Below, piece by piece: positions 28,203-35,615 of a DNA stretch of 64,000 nucleotides (position 1 is its first letter; each line of letters begins with the position of its first letter). The DNA is taken from contig NC_020830.1 in the NCBI RefSeq assembly GCF_000152945.2, positions 682,001 to 746,000 on the forward strand, written 5' to 3'. The notes under the pieces were generated by a model that ran no database searches, had not been told where the DNA came from, and saw only the letters and a list, made by a program, of their open reading frames with translations. This stretch comes from Polaribacter sp. MED152 (GTDB lineage: Bacteria > Bacteroidota > Bacteroidia > Flavobacteriales > Flavobacteriaceae). A program made the position numbers and the translations under genes.

Positions 28203-30056
28203 ATGAAAACACTAGTAAATAGAGCTACTTTTAATTTAAAATACTTCTTCTTCTGGATTGCTTATTTTGTTTTTGCTAGGCTGATTTTCTTAATGTATTA
28301 TTTTGATAAAACGCAAGAATTATCCTTTTTAACAATATCTAAAACAGTTGTATATGGTTTAAGACTAGATGCTTCTTTTTCGGCATACATTTCTCTGTTA
28401 CCATTTCTTTTGATTGTTTTATCAATTTTTATATCGAACAAACCTATTTTAAAAATTATAAAAGTATATACCTATTTTGTAATTGTTTGCTGTACGCTTT
28501 TATTATTTATTGATGCTGGTTTGTATAAAGCTTGGGGAATTCGTTTAGATGCAACCTTGTTGGATTACTTAAATACGCCAGAATTAATGGTTTCTTCTGC
28601 ATCTACAAGTCAATTAGTTTTTGGTGGCATATTTTGGTTGATCACCTCCTTTTTATTTATTAAATTTTACAAAAAACTTCATCAAAATTTCTTAAGCTCA
28701 ATAACTATAGGTCATTTTTCTGAGGTTTTAATTTCTTTATTTTTAGTCGCATTTTTAATTTTACCTATAAGAGGTGGTTTACAAACAATTCCTATCAATC
28801 AAAGTAATGTTTATTTTTCGAAAAACATGTTTGCCAATCATGCTGCTTTAAATTATATGTGGAATTTTACCAATACAATTAGTCATAAAGCAGATTTTGA
28901 TAATCCGTATCAATTTTTTGAACCAAATATTGCTAATAATATTATTCAAAAAACTAAAAACAAACTACTTAACTCTAATTACGATAGTATTCTAGCCACT
29001 AAAAAACCGAATGTAATTCTTATCATTTGGGAGAGTTTATCTGCAAAAATAGTTGGTAGTTTAGGAGGAGAAAAAGGTGTTACTCCAAATTTAAACAGAC
29101 TTTCTAAAGAAGGAGTTTTATTTACTAATTTCTATTCAAATGGAGATAGAACAGATAAAGGTATACCTGCTATTTTAAGTGGTTACTATCCTCAACCTGT
29201 TAGAAAAATAATGAAGTTACCTAGCAAAACTAGAAGCTTACCAATGTTGCCTTTTGAAATGAATAAATTGGGTTATGAAACCTCTTTCTATTATGGTGGA
29301 GATTTAAATTTTGGCAATATGAATACATATTTGCTAAATGCAGGAATTACCAATTTTGTTGATGGTAGCTATTTTGATAGTAAAGATTGGAATTCTAAAT
29401 GGGGTGCTTATGATGATATATTTATGAAAAAATTCGCTGATGATTTAGCAAATCAGCCAAAAGAACCATTTTTTAAAATAGCGTTAACACTTTCTAGCCA
29501 TGAACCTTATGAAATAAAAGGTGAATATAAATTTGGTAAAAAAGGTACAGACAATTTGTATAGAAGCGCTCATTTTTACACAGATAAAGTAATTGGAGAT
29601 TTTATTGAATTTGCAAAAAAACAAGATTGGTATCAAAACACGGTAATTGTAATTATGTCAGATCATGGTCATAGTTCTCCAAAGCATGAAGGTGAATTTT
29701 TTGCGCCAATTAAATTTCAAATTCCAATGTTGTGGTTGGGTGGAGCTGTAAACAAAAACATGAAAGAGGTTGATGCAATATCAAGTCAAGTTGATTTTTC
29801 TTACACCCTATTAGATTTGCTAGGTGGAGATAACAGTAAATTTGTTTTTGGTAAAAATTTATTTAATACTTCTGATAATCAATATGCCTATTATTCTTAC
29901 AACAAAGGTTTTGGTGTAGTATCTAAAAAAGGAAAGTACCTTTTTGATTATATTAAAAATGAAAGTATCTCTGCTTCTGGCACTTATCAACATTTAGACT
30001 CATTAGGCAAAGCAATTACTCAAAATGCTTATGATGATTATTTGAACAGAAAATAA
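28203..30056 (+). CDS. LTA synthase family (alkaline phosphatase superfamily) membrane phosphotransferase
   Basis: A 617-residue protein with about five N-terminal transmembrane helices (to about residue 195) and an extracytoplasmic sulfatase-like domain (about 270-560). Motifs: VILIIWESLSAKIVG (metal-binding Glu), SNGDRTDKGIPAILSGYYPQ with the likely catalytic Thr in RTDKG, and VIVIMSDHGHSSPKHEGEFF (metal-binding Asp-His). In Gram-positives such enzymes polymerise glycerol phosphate; in Bacteroidota members are more likely to transfer phosphoethanolamine, phosphoglycerol or similar groups to a lipid or glycan. The substrate cannot be read from sequence. It is co-oriented with tsaD at four bases, and its end abuts a convergent gene. 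Confidence 0.88.
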   Translation: MKTLVNRATFNLKYFFFWIAYFVFARLIFLMYYFDKTQELSFLTISKTVVYGLRLDASFSAYISLLPFLLIVLSIFISNKPILKIIKVYTYFVIVCCTLLLFIDAGLYKAWGIRLDATLLDYLNTPELMVSSASTSQLVFGGIFWLITSFLFIKFYKKLHQNFLSSITIGHFSEVLISLFLVAFLILPIRGGLQTIPINQSNVYFSKNMFANHAALNYMWNFTNTISHKADFDNPYQFFEPNIANNIIQKTKNKLLNSNYDSILATKKPNVILIIWESLSAKIVGSLGGEKGVTPNLNRLSKEGVLFTNFYSNGDRTDKGIPAILSGYYPQPVRKIMKLPSKTRSLPMLPFEMNKLGYETSFYYGGDLNFGNMNTYLLNAGITNFVDGSYFDSKDWNSKWGAYDDIFMKKFADDLANQPKEPFFKIALTLSSHEPYEIKGEYKFGKKGTDNLYRSAHFYTDKVIGDFIEFAKKQDWYQNTVIVIMSDHGHSSPKHEGEFFAPIKFQIPMLWLGGAVNKNMKEVDAISSQVDFSYTLLDLLGGDNSKFVFGKNLFNTSDNQYAYYSYNKGFGVVSKKGKYLFDYIKNESISASGTYQHLDSLGKAITQNAYDDYLNRK

Positions 30057-30464
30057 TTACTTCTTTTTTAAATACTCTTCAATATCAGCTATATGATGTT
30101 GCAAAGCCTGCGTAGATATTTGAATTTCTCTAATTAAAAATATAAGCGAAAGCAATAATAAAACCAAACCTAAACCAAATGCATAAGCTGCAATTGTAAA
30201 TAGATTAATGTAAATTAAGAACATGGTTAATACACAAAATAACAGACTTGTAATACCAAATATTTGCATCCATCTTGTTAAGTTCAACCTTAGTTTTAAA
30301 TTCTGAATTTGTCTCAATAAAGAATCGTCTTTTTCTTTTAAATATTTGTCGTGCAAATTTCGAATTACTGCAGCATAGGCTAAAAATCGATTGGTGTAGG
30401 CCAACATAATTAATGAAATTGCAGAAAACAATAAAGCTGGTGTTGTTAGAGATAGTTCTTCCAT
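30057..30464 (-). CDS. DUF2721 family membrane protein
   Basis: A protein of 135 residues from the ATG at 30464; a second possible ATG at 30497 would add eleven residues. MEELSLTTPALLFSAISLIM begins the first membrane helix, and AYTNRFLAYAAVIRNLHDKY is typical of DUF2721; two further helices occupy about residues 65-115, and the C-terminus is charged. Function unknown. I prefer the shorter start because it begins at the conserved helix and because a promoter-like element lies within the extension. Its stop directly abuts the stop of the LTA-synthase-like gene. Confidence 0.78.
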   Translation of the reverse strand: MEELSLTTPALLFSAISLIMLAYTNRFLAYAAVIRNLHDKYLKEKDDSLLRQIQNLKLRLNLTRWMQIFGITSLLFCVLTMFLIYINLFTIAAYAFGLGLVLLLLSLIFLIREIQISTQALQHHIADIEEYLKKK

Positions 30465-30469
30465 AGTTT

Positions 30470-30477
30470 CAAATGTA
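30470..30477 (-). promoter_or_regulatory. Candidate -7 element immediately upstream of the DUF2721 ATG
   Basis: Minus-strand TACATTTG (TAnnTTTG) ends six bases before the ATG at 30464, so transcription would begin at or next to the start codon (leaderless). It loses meaning if the upstream ATG at 30497 is the true start. Confidence 0.33.
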
Positions 30478-30541
30478 GATATTTTTACGAAATGCATTCA
30501 TAATTAATTTGATTGTATTAAAAATGACTTTGAATTACATA

Positions 30542-30549
30542 TAAATTTG
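30542..30549 (+). promoter_or_regulatory. Candidate promoter -7 element for the DUF1206 gene
   Basis: TAAATTTG matches TAnnTTTG and lies 14 bases before the ATG at 30563, giving a very short leader. No TTG lies at the expected -33 distance. Confidence 0.4.
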
Positions 30550-30562
30550 TAAAAAACGAACT

Positions 30563-31324
30563 ATGGAGACTATTAGAAAAATCGGAATTATAACTAAAGG
30601 AATCATCTATTCTTTAGTTGGGATATTAACTTTTTTAGCTGCCATAAAATATGGTGGTCAAGTATCAGGCAAAAATAAAGTCATCAACTTTTTAGAACAA
30701 CAAACTTTTGGAAAAACCTTGGTATTAATAATTGCCTCAGGTTTGCTTTTGTATGCTCTTTGGAGATTTTATTCAGCTTTTTTAGATGGTAAAAACGAAG
30801 GTTCAGATAAAAAAGGAATTGTAAAAAGAATTGGCTATTTCATTAGCGGAGGTATTTATACATTGTTATCAATATCAATTTTTACTAAATCTTTAGGCTC
30901 TTCAAACAGTGGTAAAACTGATGCAGCACAAATGCTGATTGATAATCAAGCAGGTATAATTTTATTATATATTATTGGAGTTATATTATTCTTTGTTGGT
31001 GTATATCAATTTTATAAAGGATATACTTTAAAGTTCTTAAAGGATATTGAGAATTCAGGAAGTATAGAATCTAAAACAATTTTAAAAAAATCGGGTAAAT
31101 ATGGTCACATTGCAAGAGGAATATCATTCTTAATATTTGGATTCTTTGTTATTGTTGCTGCTTATGAAAAAAATGCTGGAGCTATTAAAGGTTTAGAGGG
31201 CATGTTTAATTATTTACAAACATATCAATGGGGAAATATTTTAATGGGCTTAATGGCTATTGGATTTTTAGCTTATGGGACTTATCAATATTTCTTAGCA
31301 AGATATAGCTCTTTGTATTCATAG
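30563..31324 (+). CDS. DUF1206 family membrane protein
   Basis: A 253-residue protein with six hydrophobic segments arranged as three similar pairs. The first ends of each pair resemble each other: IRKIGIITKGIIYSLVGILT, KRIGYFISGGIYTLLSISIF and KYGHIARGISFLIFGFFVIV, the three tandem two-helix repeats that define DUF1206. Each repeat has a conserved K/R-x-G...G motif. The function is unknown. It stands between divergent DUF2721 and the dipeptidase gene 20 bases downstream. Confidence 0.88.
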   Translation: METIRKIGIITKGIIYSLVGILTFLAAIKYGGQVSGKNKVINFLEQQTFGKTLVLIIASGLLLYALWRFYSAFLDGKNEGSDKKGIVKRIGYFISGGIYTLLSISIFTKSLGSSNSGKTDAAQMLIDNQAGIILLYIIGVILFFVGVYQFYKGYTLKFLKDIENSGSIESKTILKKSGKYGHIARGISFLIFGFFVIVAAYEKNAGAIKGLEGMFNYLQTYQWGNILMGLMAIGFLAYGTYQYFLARYSSLYS

Positions 31325-31332
31325 GAAACTAT

Positions 31333-31340
31333 TACATTTG
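31333..31340 (+). promoter_or_regulatory. Candidate -7 element immediately upstream of the dipeptidase ATG
   Basis: TACATTTG (TAnnTTTG) ends five bases before the ATG at 31345. If active, the transcript would start at about the first base of the start codon. Confidence 0.38.
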
Positions 31341-31344
31341 TTGT

Positions 31345-32013
31345 ATGATTAAAAAATATTGTTTTCTCTTTATACTATTTACAAGCAGCCTTTTTAGTCA
31401 AGAAATGGCAAAAGGATTTGTTTATCTTTCAGATATAGCACCAACTATTCAAATGGAATTGCGCTATAACTCAAAAAATAACTTTATTGGCACACCTATA
31501 GATGGTTATAAAAACAATTGTGTAATTCTTACCAAACAAACAGCTTTTGCTTTAGAAAGAGTGCAATCAGAATTGATTAAAAAAGGTTTAAGCCTCAAAA
31601 TTTTTGATGCGTATAGACCACAAAAAGCAGTAGATCATTTTGTGAAATGGGCTAAGGTTTTGAATGATACTTTAATGAAGAAAGAATATTATCCTAATGT
31701 ACCAAAATCAGAATTATTTCAGATAGGCTATATAGCTTCAAAATCTGGACATACAAGAGGAAGTACAGTAGATTTAACAATTATAGATCTTAAAACAGGA
31801 AAAGAATTAGACATGGGTAGTCCTTATGATTTTTTTGGAGTACAATCTCATCCTTTCTACAATGATATATCTAAAGAACAGAAAGAAAACAGAATGCTTC
31901 TACGTAGAGTGATGATGGCTCAAAAATTTATTCCCTATAAAAATGAATGGTGGCATTTTACATTAAGCAATGAACCCTTTAGAAATCAATATTTTAATTT
32001 TAATATTGAATAG
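31345..32013 (+). CDS. D-alanyl-D-alanine dipeptidase, VanX/DdpX type (peptidase M15)
   Basis: A 222-residue secreted protein. Signal peptide at residues 1-18 (ends LFS-QE). The M15D active site is complete: R91 in FDAYRPQKAVDHF, zinc ligands H136 and D143 in SKSGHTRGSTVDLTI, catalytic E201 and zinc ligand H204 in EWWHF. Such enzymes hydrolyse D-Ala-D-Ala; outside vancomycin clusters they serve in recycling or degradation of cell-wall dipeptides. No vanH, vanA or two-component regulator is present, so a resistance role is unlikely. The next gene starts 78 bases downstream with its own promoter. Confidence 0.93.
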   Translation: MIKKYCFLFILFTSSLFSQEMAKGFVYLSDIAPTIQMELRYNSKNNFIGTPIDGYKNNCVILTKQTAFALERVQSELIKKGLSLKIFDAYRPQKAVDHFVKWAKVLNDTLMKKEYYPNVPKSELFQIGYIASKSGHTRGSTVDLTIIDLKTGKELDMGSPYDFFGVQSHPFYNDISKEQKENRMLLRRVMMAQKFIPYKNEWWHFTLSNEPFRNQYFNFNIE

Positions 32014-32056
32014 AAATTTTAACAATTCGAAAACAGCTTACGTTTAATCTCGGCAT

Positions 32057-32065
32057 TATATTTGC
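32057..32065 (+). promoter_or_regulatory. Candidate promoter -7 element for the secreted protein gene at 32092
   Basis: TATATTTGC matches the extended consensus TAnnTTTGC, 26 bases before the ATG at 32092. A -33 TTG is not apparent. Confidence 0.45.
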
Positions 32066-32091
32066 TTTTAATGATTTGTAAGAACATCTAT

Positions 32092-32763
32092 ATGAAAATC
32101 AAATTTCACATCACAATAAGTTGTCTATTGCTATTTATAAGTTTAAATAGTTACAGTCAATTAGATACCAATAAAGGCACCAAAGAAAAAGGTAAAACTA
32201 AAGCTGTAGTATTAAATAATGCTAAAGTTGTAAAAAAACCAAATTCAATAGAATTAAAGGGTACTACTGGTTTTGAAAAAGCCTATAATGCAGAAAAAGA
32301 GAAATTAAGAAAACAAAATAAACAAAAGAATTTAGACAATAAAGGTATATTAACGCAGGCAAAATTAAATGAACAACGTTTTTTAAAATCGTTCAAAAAA
32401 ATAAATGGCCAATACATTATACCAAAAATAGATCAAGATTTAGGTAGTTTTAGAACAGATTCTAAAAGTGTAAACATTATTTGTAGAGATTATCAATATC
32501 CAGATGGAGATCGAGTAACTATTTACATTAATGATATTCCTGTAGTTTACAATATAACCTTAAGAGAAAGTTATCAAAAATTCAACATTCCTTTAGATGT
32601 TGGTATCAACAAAATAGTAATCGAAGCATTAAATCAAGGTACTTCTGGCCCTAATACAGCTGCCTTTAAAGTTTTTAATGATTCTGGCGCCTTAATTTCA
32701 TCTAATGAATGGAACTTAGCAACAGGTGCTAAAGCTACACTTCTTATAGCCAAAGATAAATAA
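32092..32763 (+). CDS. Secreted protein of unknown function
   Basis: I take the ATG at 32092 (223 residues), which puts a clean signal peptide at the N-terminus (MKIKFHITISCLLLFISLNS, cleavage near SYS-Q). Residues about 23-110 are basic and low in complexity, probably extended or helical. Residues about 120-223 look like one beta-sandwich: VNIICRDYQYPDGDRVTIYI, NDIPVVYNITLRESYQKFNI, LDVGINKIVIEALNQGTSGP and AAFKVFNDSGALISSNEWNL. The alternation resembles carbohydrate-binding or Ig-like modules, but I do not recognise a family. No T9SS sorting domain, so it is probably periplasmic or loosely outer-membrane associated. Confidence 0.75.
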   Translation: MKIKFHITISCLLLFISLNSYSQLDTNKGTKEKGKTKAVVLNNAKVVKKPNSIELKGTTGFEKAYNAEKEKLRKQNKQKNLDNKGILTQAKLNEQRFLKSFKKINGQYIIPKIDQDLGSFRTDSKSVNIICRDYQYPDGDRVTIYINDIPVVYNITLRESYQKFNIPLDVGINKIVIEALNQGTSGPNTAAFKVFNDSGALISSNEWNLATGAKATLLIAKDK

Positions 32764-32771
32764 TGGCAATC

Positions 32772-32791
32772 TAGCTAAATCGATTTCGCTA
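32772..32791. promoter_or_regulatory. Near-perfect 20-bp palindrome upstream of pdhA
   Basis: TAGCTAAATCGATTTCGCTA is a palindrome but for one symmetric mismatch pair. There is no loop, which suits a protein-binding site better than an RNA hairpin, although a T7 run lies 17 bases downstream. It lies about 40-60 bases upstream of the pdhA -7 element. Confidence 0.4.
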
Positions 32792-32831
32792 AAATTAAAT
32801 AATCAAGTTTTTTTATTCTTTATAAATGCGT

Positions 32832-32839
32832 TATTTTTG
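32832..32839 (+). promoter_or_regulatory. Candidate promoter -7 element for the pdh operon
   Basis: TATTTTTG matches TAnnTTTG, 55 bases before the pdhA ATG. The predicted leader contains the inverted repeat at 32851-32869. Confidence 0.42.
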
Positions 32840-32850
32840 TATTAACTGTT

Positions 32851-32869
32851 ATACAATGACGTATTGTAT
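32851..32869. promoter_or_regulatory. Inverted repeat in the pdhA leader (candidate operator)
   Basis: ATACAAT-gacgt-ATTGTAT is a perfect 7-bp inverted repeat with a 5-base centre, starting 11 bases after the -7 element. Position at the expected transcription start suits a repressor site; as RNA the stem would be weak. Confidence 0.42.
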
Positions 32870-32894
32870 TATAACTTAATCAACGATTTAAAGA

Positions 32895-33884
32895 ATGAAA
32901 AAAATCACCAAAGAAACGTATTTAGATTGGTACAAAAACATGCTTTTCTGGCGTAAATTTGAAGACAAATTAGCTTCTGTTTATATTCAGCAAAAAGTAA
33001 GAGGCTTTTTACATTTATATAATGGTCAAGAAGCAATCTTAGCAGGTGCTTTACATGCAATGGATTTATCTAAGGATAAAATGATTACTGCATATAGAAA
33101 TCACGTACAACCAATTGGTATGGGTGAAGATCCTAAAAAAGTAATGGCAGAATTATATGGTAAAGCTACAGGTACCTCTAAAGGTATGGGGGGTTCAATG
33201 CATATTTTCTCTAAAGAATTTGGTTTTTATGGGGGACATGGAATTGTTGGTGGTCAAATACCTTTAGGAGCAGGTATTGCTTTTGCTGATAAGTACAAAG
33301 GTAGTGATGGTGTTACCTTAACTTGTTTTGGTGATGGTGCTGCAAGACAAGGTTCTTTACATGAAGCATTTAACTTGGCAATGCTATGGAAATTACCAGT
33401 AATCTTTATTTGTGAAAACAATGGGTATGCAATGGGTACTTCTGTAGAAAGAACAGCAAACCACACAGATATTTGGAAATTAGGTTTAGGTTACGAAATG
33501 CCTTGTGGACCTGTAGATGCCATGAATCCTATAAAAGTAGCTGAAGCTATTGATGAGGCATTACAAAGAGCAAGAAGAGGTGATGGACCAACATTCTTAG
33601 AAATGAAAACGTATAGATATAGAGGTCACTCAATGTCTGATGCTCAACACTACAGAACAAAAGATGAAGTGGAAGAGTACAAAAAAATAGATCCTATTAC
33701 TCAAGTAAAAGATGTAATTTTTGAAAAAGGGTATGCAACGGAAGATGAAATATCTGCAATTGATAAAGAAGTAAAAGCTATGGTTAAAGAATGTGAGAAA
33801 TTCGCAGACGAATCTCCATATCCTGAAACTCAACAATTGTATGATATGGTTTATGAACAAGAAGATTATCCTTTTATAAGTTAA
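32895..33884 (+). CDS. pdhA: Pyruvate dehydrogenase E1 component, alpha subunit
   Basis: A 329-residue thiamine diphosphate enzyme subunit. GMGGSMHIFSKEFGFYGGHG and the ThDP-magnesium motif GDGAARQGSLHEAFNLAMLW ending in ENNGYAMGTS are intact, as is the phosphorylation-loop-like YRYRGHSMSDAQHYRTKDE. With E1 beta it decarboxylates pyruvate and acetylates the E2 lipoyl group. The beta subunit gene is not adjacent, so it must lie elsewhere. E2 starts three bases after its stop. Branched-chain E1 alpha is a close relative, but the E2 partner and motif detail favour pyruvate. Confidence 0.94.
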   Translation: MKKITKETYLDWYKNMLFWRKFEDKLASVYIQQKVRGFLHLYNGQEAILAGALHAMDLSKDKMITAYRNHVQPIGMGEDPKKVMAELYGKATGTSKGMGGSMHIFSKEFGFYGGHGIVGGQIPLGAGIAFADKYKGSDGVTLTCFGDGAARQGSLHEAFNLAMLWKLPVIFICENNGYAMGTSVERTANHTDIWKLGLGYEMPCGPVDAMNPIKVAEAIDEALQRARRGDGPTFLEMKTYRYRGHSMSDAQHYRTKDEVEEYKKIDPITQVKDVIFEKGYATEDEISAIDKEVKAMVKECEKFADESPYPETQQLYDMVYEQEDYPFIS

Positions 33885-33887
33885 GAT

Positions 33888-35543
33888 ATGGCTACAGTTA
33901 TAAATATGCCGCGTTTAAGTGACACAATGGAAGAAGGTGTTGTTGCACAGTGGTTGGTAAAAGTTGGTGATAAAGTAGAGGAAGGTGATATTCTTGCTGA
34001 AATTGAAACGGATAAAGCTACAATGGAGTTTGAATCTTTTCATGAAGGAACTTTATTACATATTGGTATTCAAGAAGGAGAAACATCTCCAGTAGATAAA
34101 TTATTAGCCATTATTGGTGAAGAAGGTGAAGATATTTCTGGCCTTTTAAGTGGTGAAGCAAGTTCAGAAGAATCTGATTCATCTGCTAATGAAGCAAATA
34201 ATGAAGAACCTAAAGAATCTGAAGCTAAAGCTGAAGAAATATCTGAAGGTGCTGATATACCAGAAGGAGTTAATGTAATTTCTATGCCACGTTTAAGTGA
34301 TACCATGACTGATGGTACAGTTGCAACTTGGTTAAAGAAAGTTGGTGATAAAGTTGAAGAAGGTGATATTTTAGCTGAAATAGAAACAGACAAAGCAACA
34401 ATGGAGTTTGAGTGTTTCTATGAAGGAACAATCTTACATATTGGTGTTCAAGAAGGTGAAACAGCTCCTGTAGATAGTTTATTAACGATTATTGGACCTG
34501 AAGGAACAGATGTTTCTGCTATCGTCAAAAATGGTGGAGCAACAACTTCTTCGTCTTCAGAAACAAAATCAGAAGAGACTCCTAAAAAGGAAGATTCTTC
34601 TAAAACCGAATCAAAAACTGAAAATACGCAACCTGAAGCAAATACTACTACAAATTCAAATGGTGGTAGAATATTAGCTTCTCCTTTAGCCAAAAAGATT
34701 GCTTCTGATAAAGGAATCGATTTATCTAAAGTTTCTGGTTCTGGAGAAAATGGAAGAATTATTAAAAAGGATGTAGAAAACTACACTCCAGCTGCAAATA
34801 CAAATACTGCAGCTCCTGCAACAAGTAATGCTACAGCTCCAGTTGTTTCAATTGCTGGTGAAGAAAGATCTGAAGAGGTTAAAAACTCTCAAATGCGCAA
34901 GGCAATTGCAAAATCTTTAGGTAACTCTAAATTTTCTGCACCAGATTTCAGTTTAAATATTGAAGTTGATATGGAAAATGCAATGGCATCAAGAAAAACA
35001 ATCAACGACATTCCAGATACTAAAGTATCTTTTAATGATATGGTTGTTAAAGCTTGTGCAATGGCTTTAAAGAAGCATCCACAAGTAAATACTTCATGGT
35101 CTGATAACAATACTATTTATCACTCTCATATTCATGTAGGTGTTGCAGTAGCTGTAGACGATGGTTTATTAGTACCTGTTATTAAGCACACAGATCAATT
35201 AAGTTTAACTCAAATTGGTGCAGGTGTTCGTGATTTAGCTGGTAAAGCTAGAAACAAAAAAATTGCTCCAGCAGAAATGCAAGGAAGTACATTTACTGTT
35301 TCTAACTTAGGTATGTTTGGAATTGATAACTTTACATCAATAATTAACCAACCAAACTCAGCAATTTTATCTGTAGGTACAATAGTTGAGAAGCCAGTGG
35401 TGAAAAACGGACAAGTAGTAGTTGGTAATACTATGAAATTGACATTAACTTGCGACCATAGAACTGTTGATGGTGCTGTTGGTGCACAATTTTTACAAAC
35501 GTTAAAAACATTTATTGAAAACCCAGTTACAATGTTAGCTTAG
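33888..35543 (+). CDS. Pyruvate dehydrogenase E2, dihydrolipoyllysine-residue acetyltransferase
   Basis: A 551-residue protein. Two nearly identical lipoyl domains (about 1-80 and 128-206) carry the lipoylated lysines K43 and K169, both within ETDKATMEFE. Acid/Ser-rich linkers follow each. The peripheral subunit-binding domain is at about 260-297 (RILASPLAKKIASDKGIDLS, SGSGENGRIIKKDVE). The catalytic domain (about 325-551) ends with CDHRTVDGAVGAQFLQT, containing the active His and Asp. It transfers acetyl to CoA at the core of the complex. It is co-transcribed with pdhA, and a bidirectional terminator follows 21 bases downstream. Confidence 0.96.
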   Translation: MATVINMPRLSDTMEEGVVAQWLVKVGDKVEEGDILAEIETDKATMEFESFHEGTLLHIGIQEGETSPVDKLLAIIGEEGEDISGLLSGEASSEESDSSANEANNEEPKESEAKAEEISEGADIPEGVNVISMPRLSDTMTDGTVATWLKKVGDKVEEGDILAEIETDKATMEFECFYEGTILHIGVQEGETAPVDSLLTIIGPEGTDVSAIVKNGGATTSSSSETKSEETPKKEDSSKTESKTENTQPEANTTTNSNGGRILASPLAKKIASDKGIDLSKVSGSGENGRIIKKDVENYTPAANTNTAAPATSNATAPVVSIAGEERSEEVKNSQMRKAIAKSLGNSKFSAPDFSLNIEVDMENAMASRKTINDIPDTKVSFNDMVVKACAMALKKHPQVNTSWSDNNTIYHSHIHVGVAVAVDDGLLVPVIKHTDQLSLTQIGAGVRDLAGKARNKKIAPAEMQGSTFTVSNLGMFGIDNFTSIINQPNSAILSVGTIVEKPVVKNGQVVVGNTMKLTLTCDHRTVDGAVGAQFLQTLKTFIENPVTMLA

Positions 35544-35564
35544 TTTCTTTAAATGATAAAATAT

Positions 35565-35598
35565 AAAAAATCCTAAACTTAATTGTTTAGGATTTTTT
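35565..35598. terminator. Bidirectional intrinsic terminator after the pdh operon
   Basis: Arms AAAAAATCCTAAAC (35565-35578) and GTTTAGGATTTTTT (35585-35598) are perfectly complementary around a 6-base loop, with A and T tracts on either side. It serves the convergent E2 and serine hydrolase genes. Confidence 0.88.
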
Positions 35599-35615
35599 TG
35601 GTCTATAAAAAGAGA

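Noticed and set aside
28203..30056. Lipoteichoic acid synthesis implying a Gram-positive host
   Set aside because: LptD, TamL, T9SS sorting domains and menaquinone gene order all indicate a Gram-negative Bacteroidota.
31345..32013. Vancomycin resistance cluster
   Set aside because: Only a VanX-type dipeptidase is present; no ligase, dehydrogenase or two-component regulator lies nearby, and the outer membrane already excludes the drug.
33888..34500. Direct repeat near the start of the E2 gene
   Set aside because: This is only the two lipoyl domains, a normal feature of the enzyme, and not a mobile or regulatory repeat.
34070..34693. Antisense open frames opposite the E2 lipoyl domains
   Set aside because: They mirror the acid/Ser-rich coding bias of the E2 gene and have no start context or family resemblance; the plus-strand gene explains the region.
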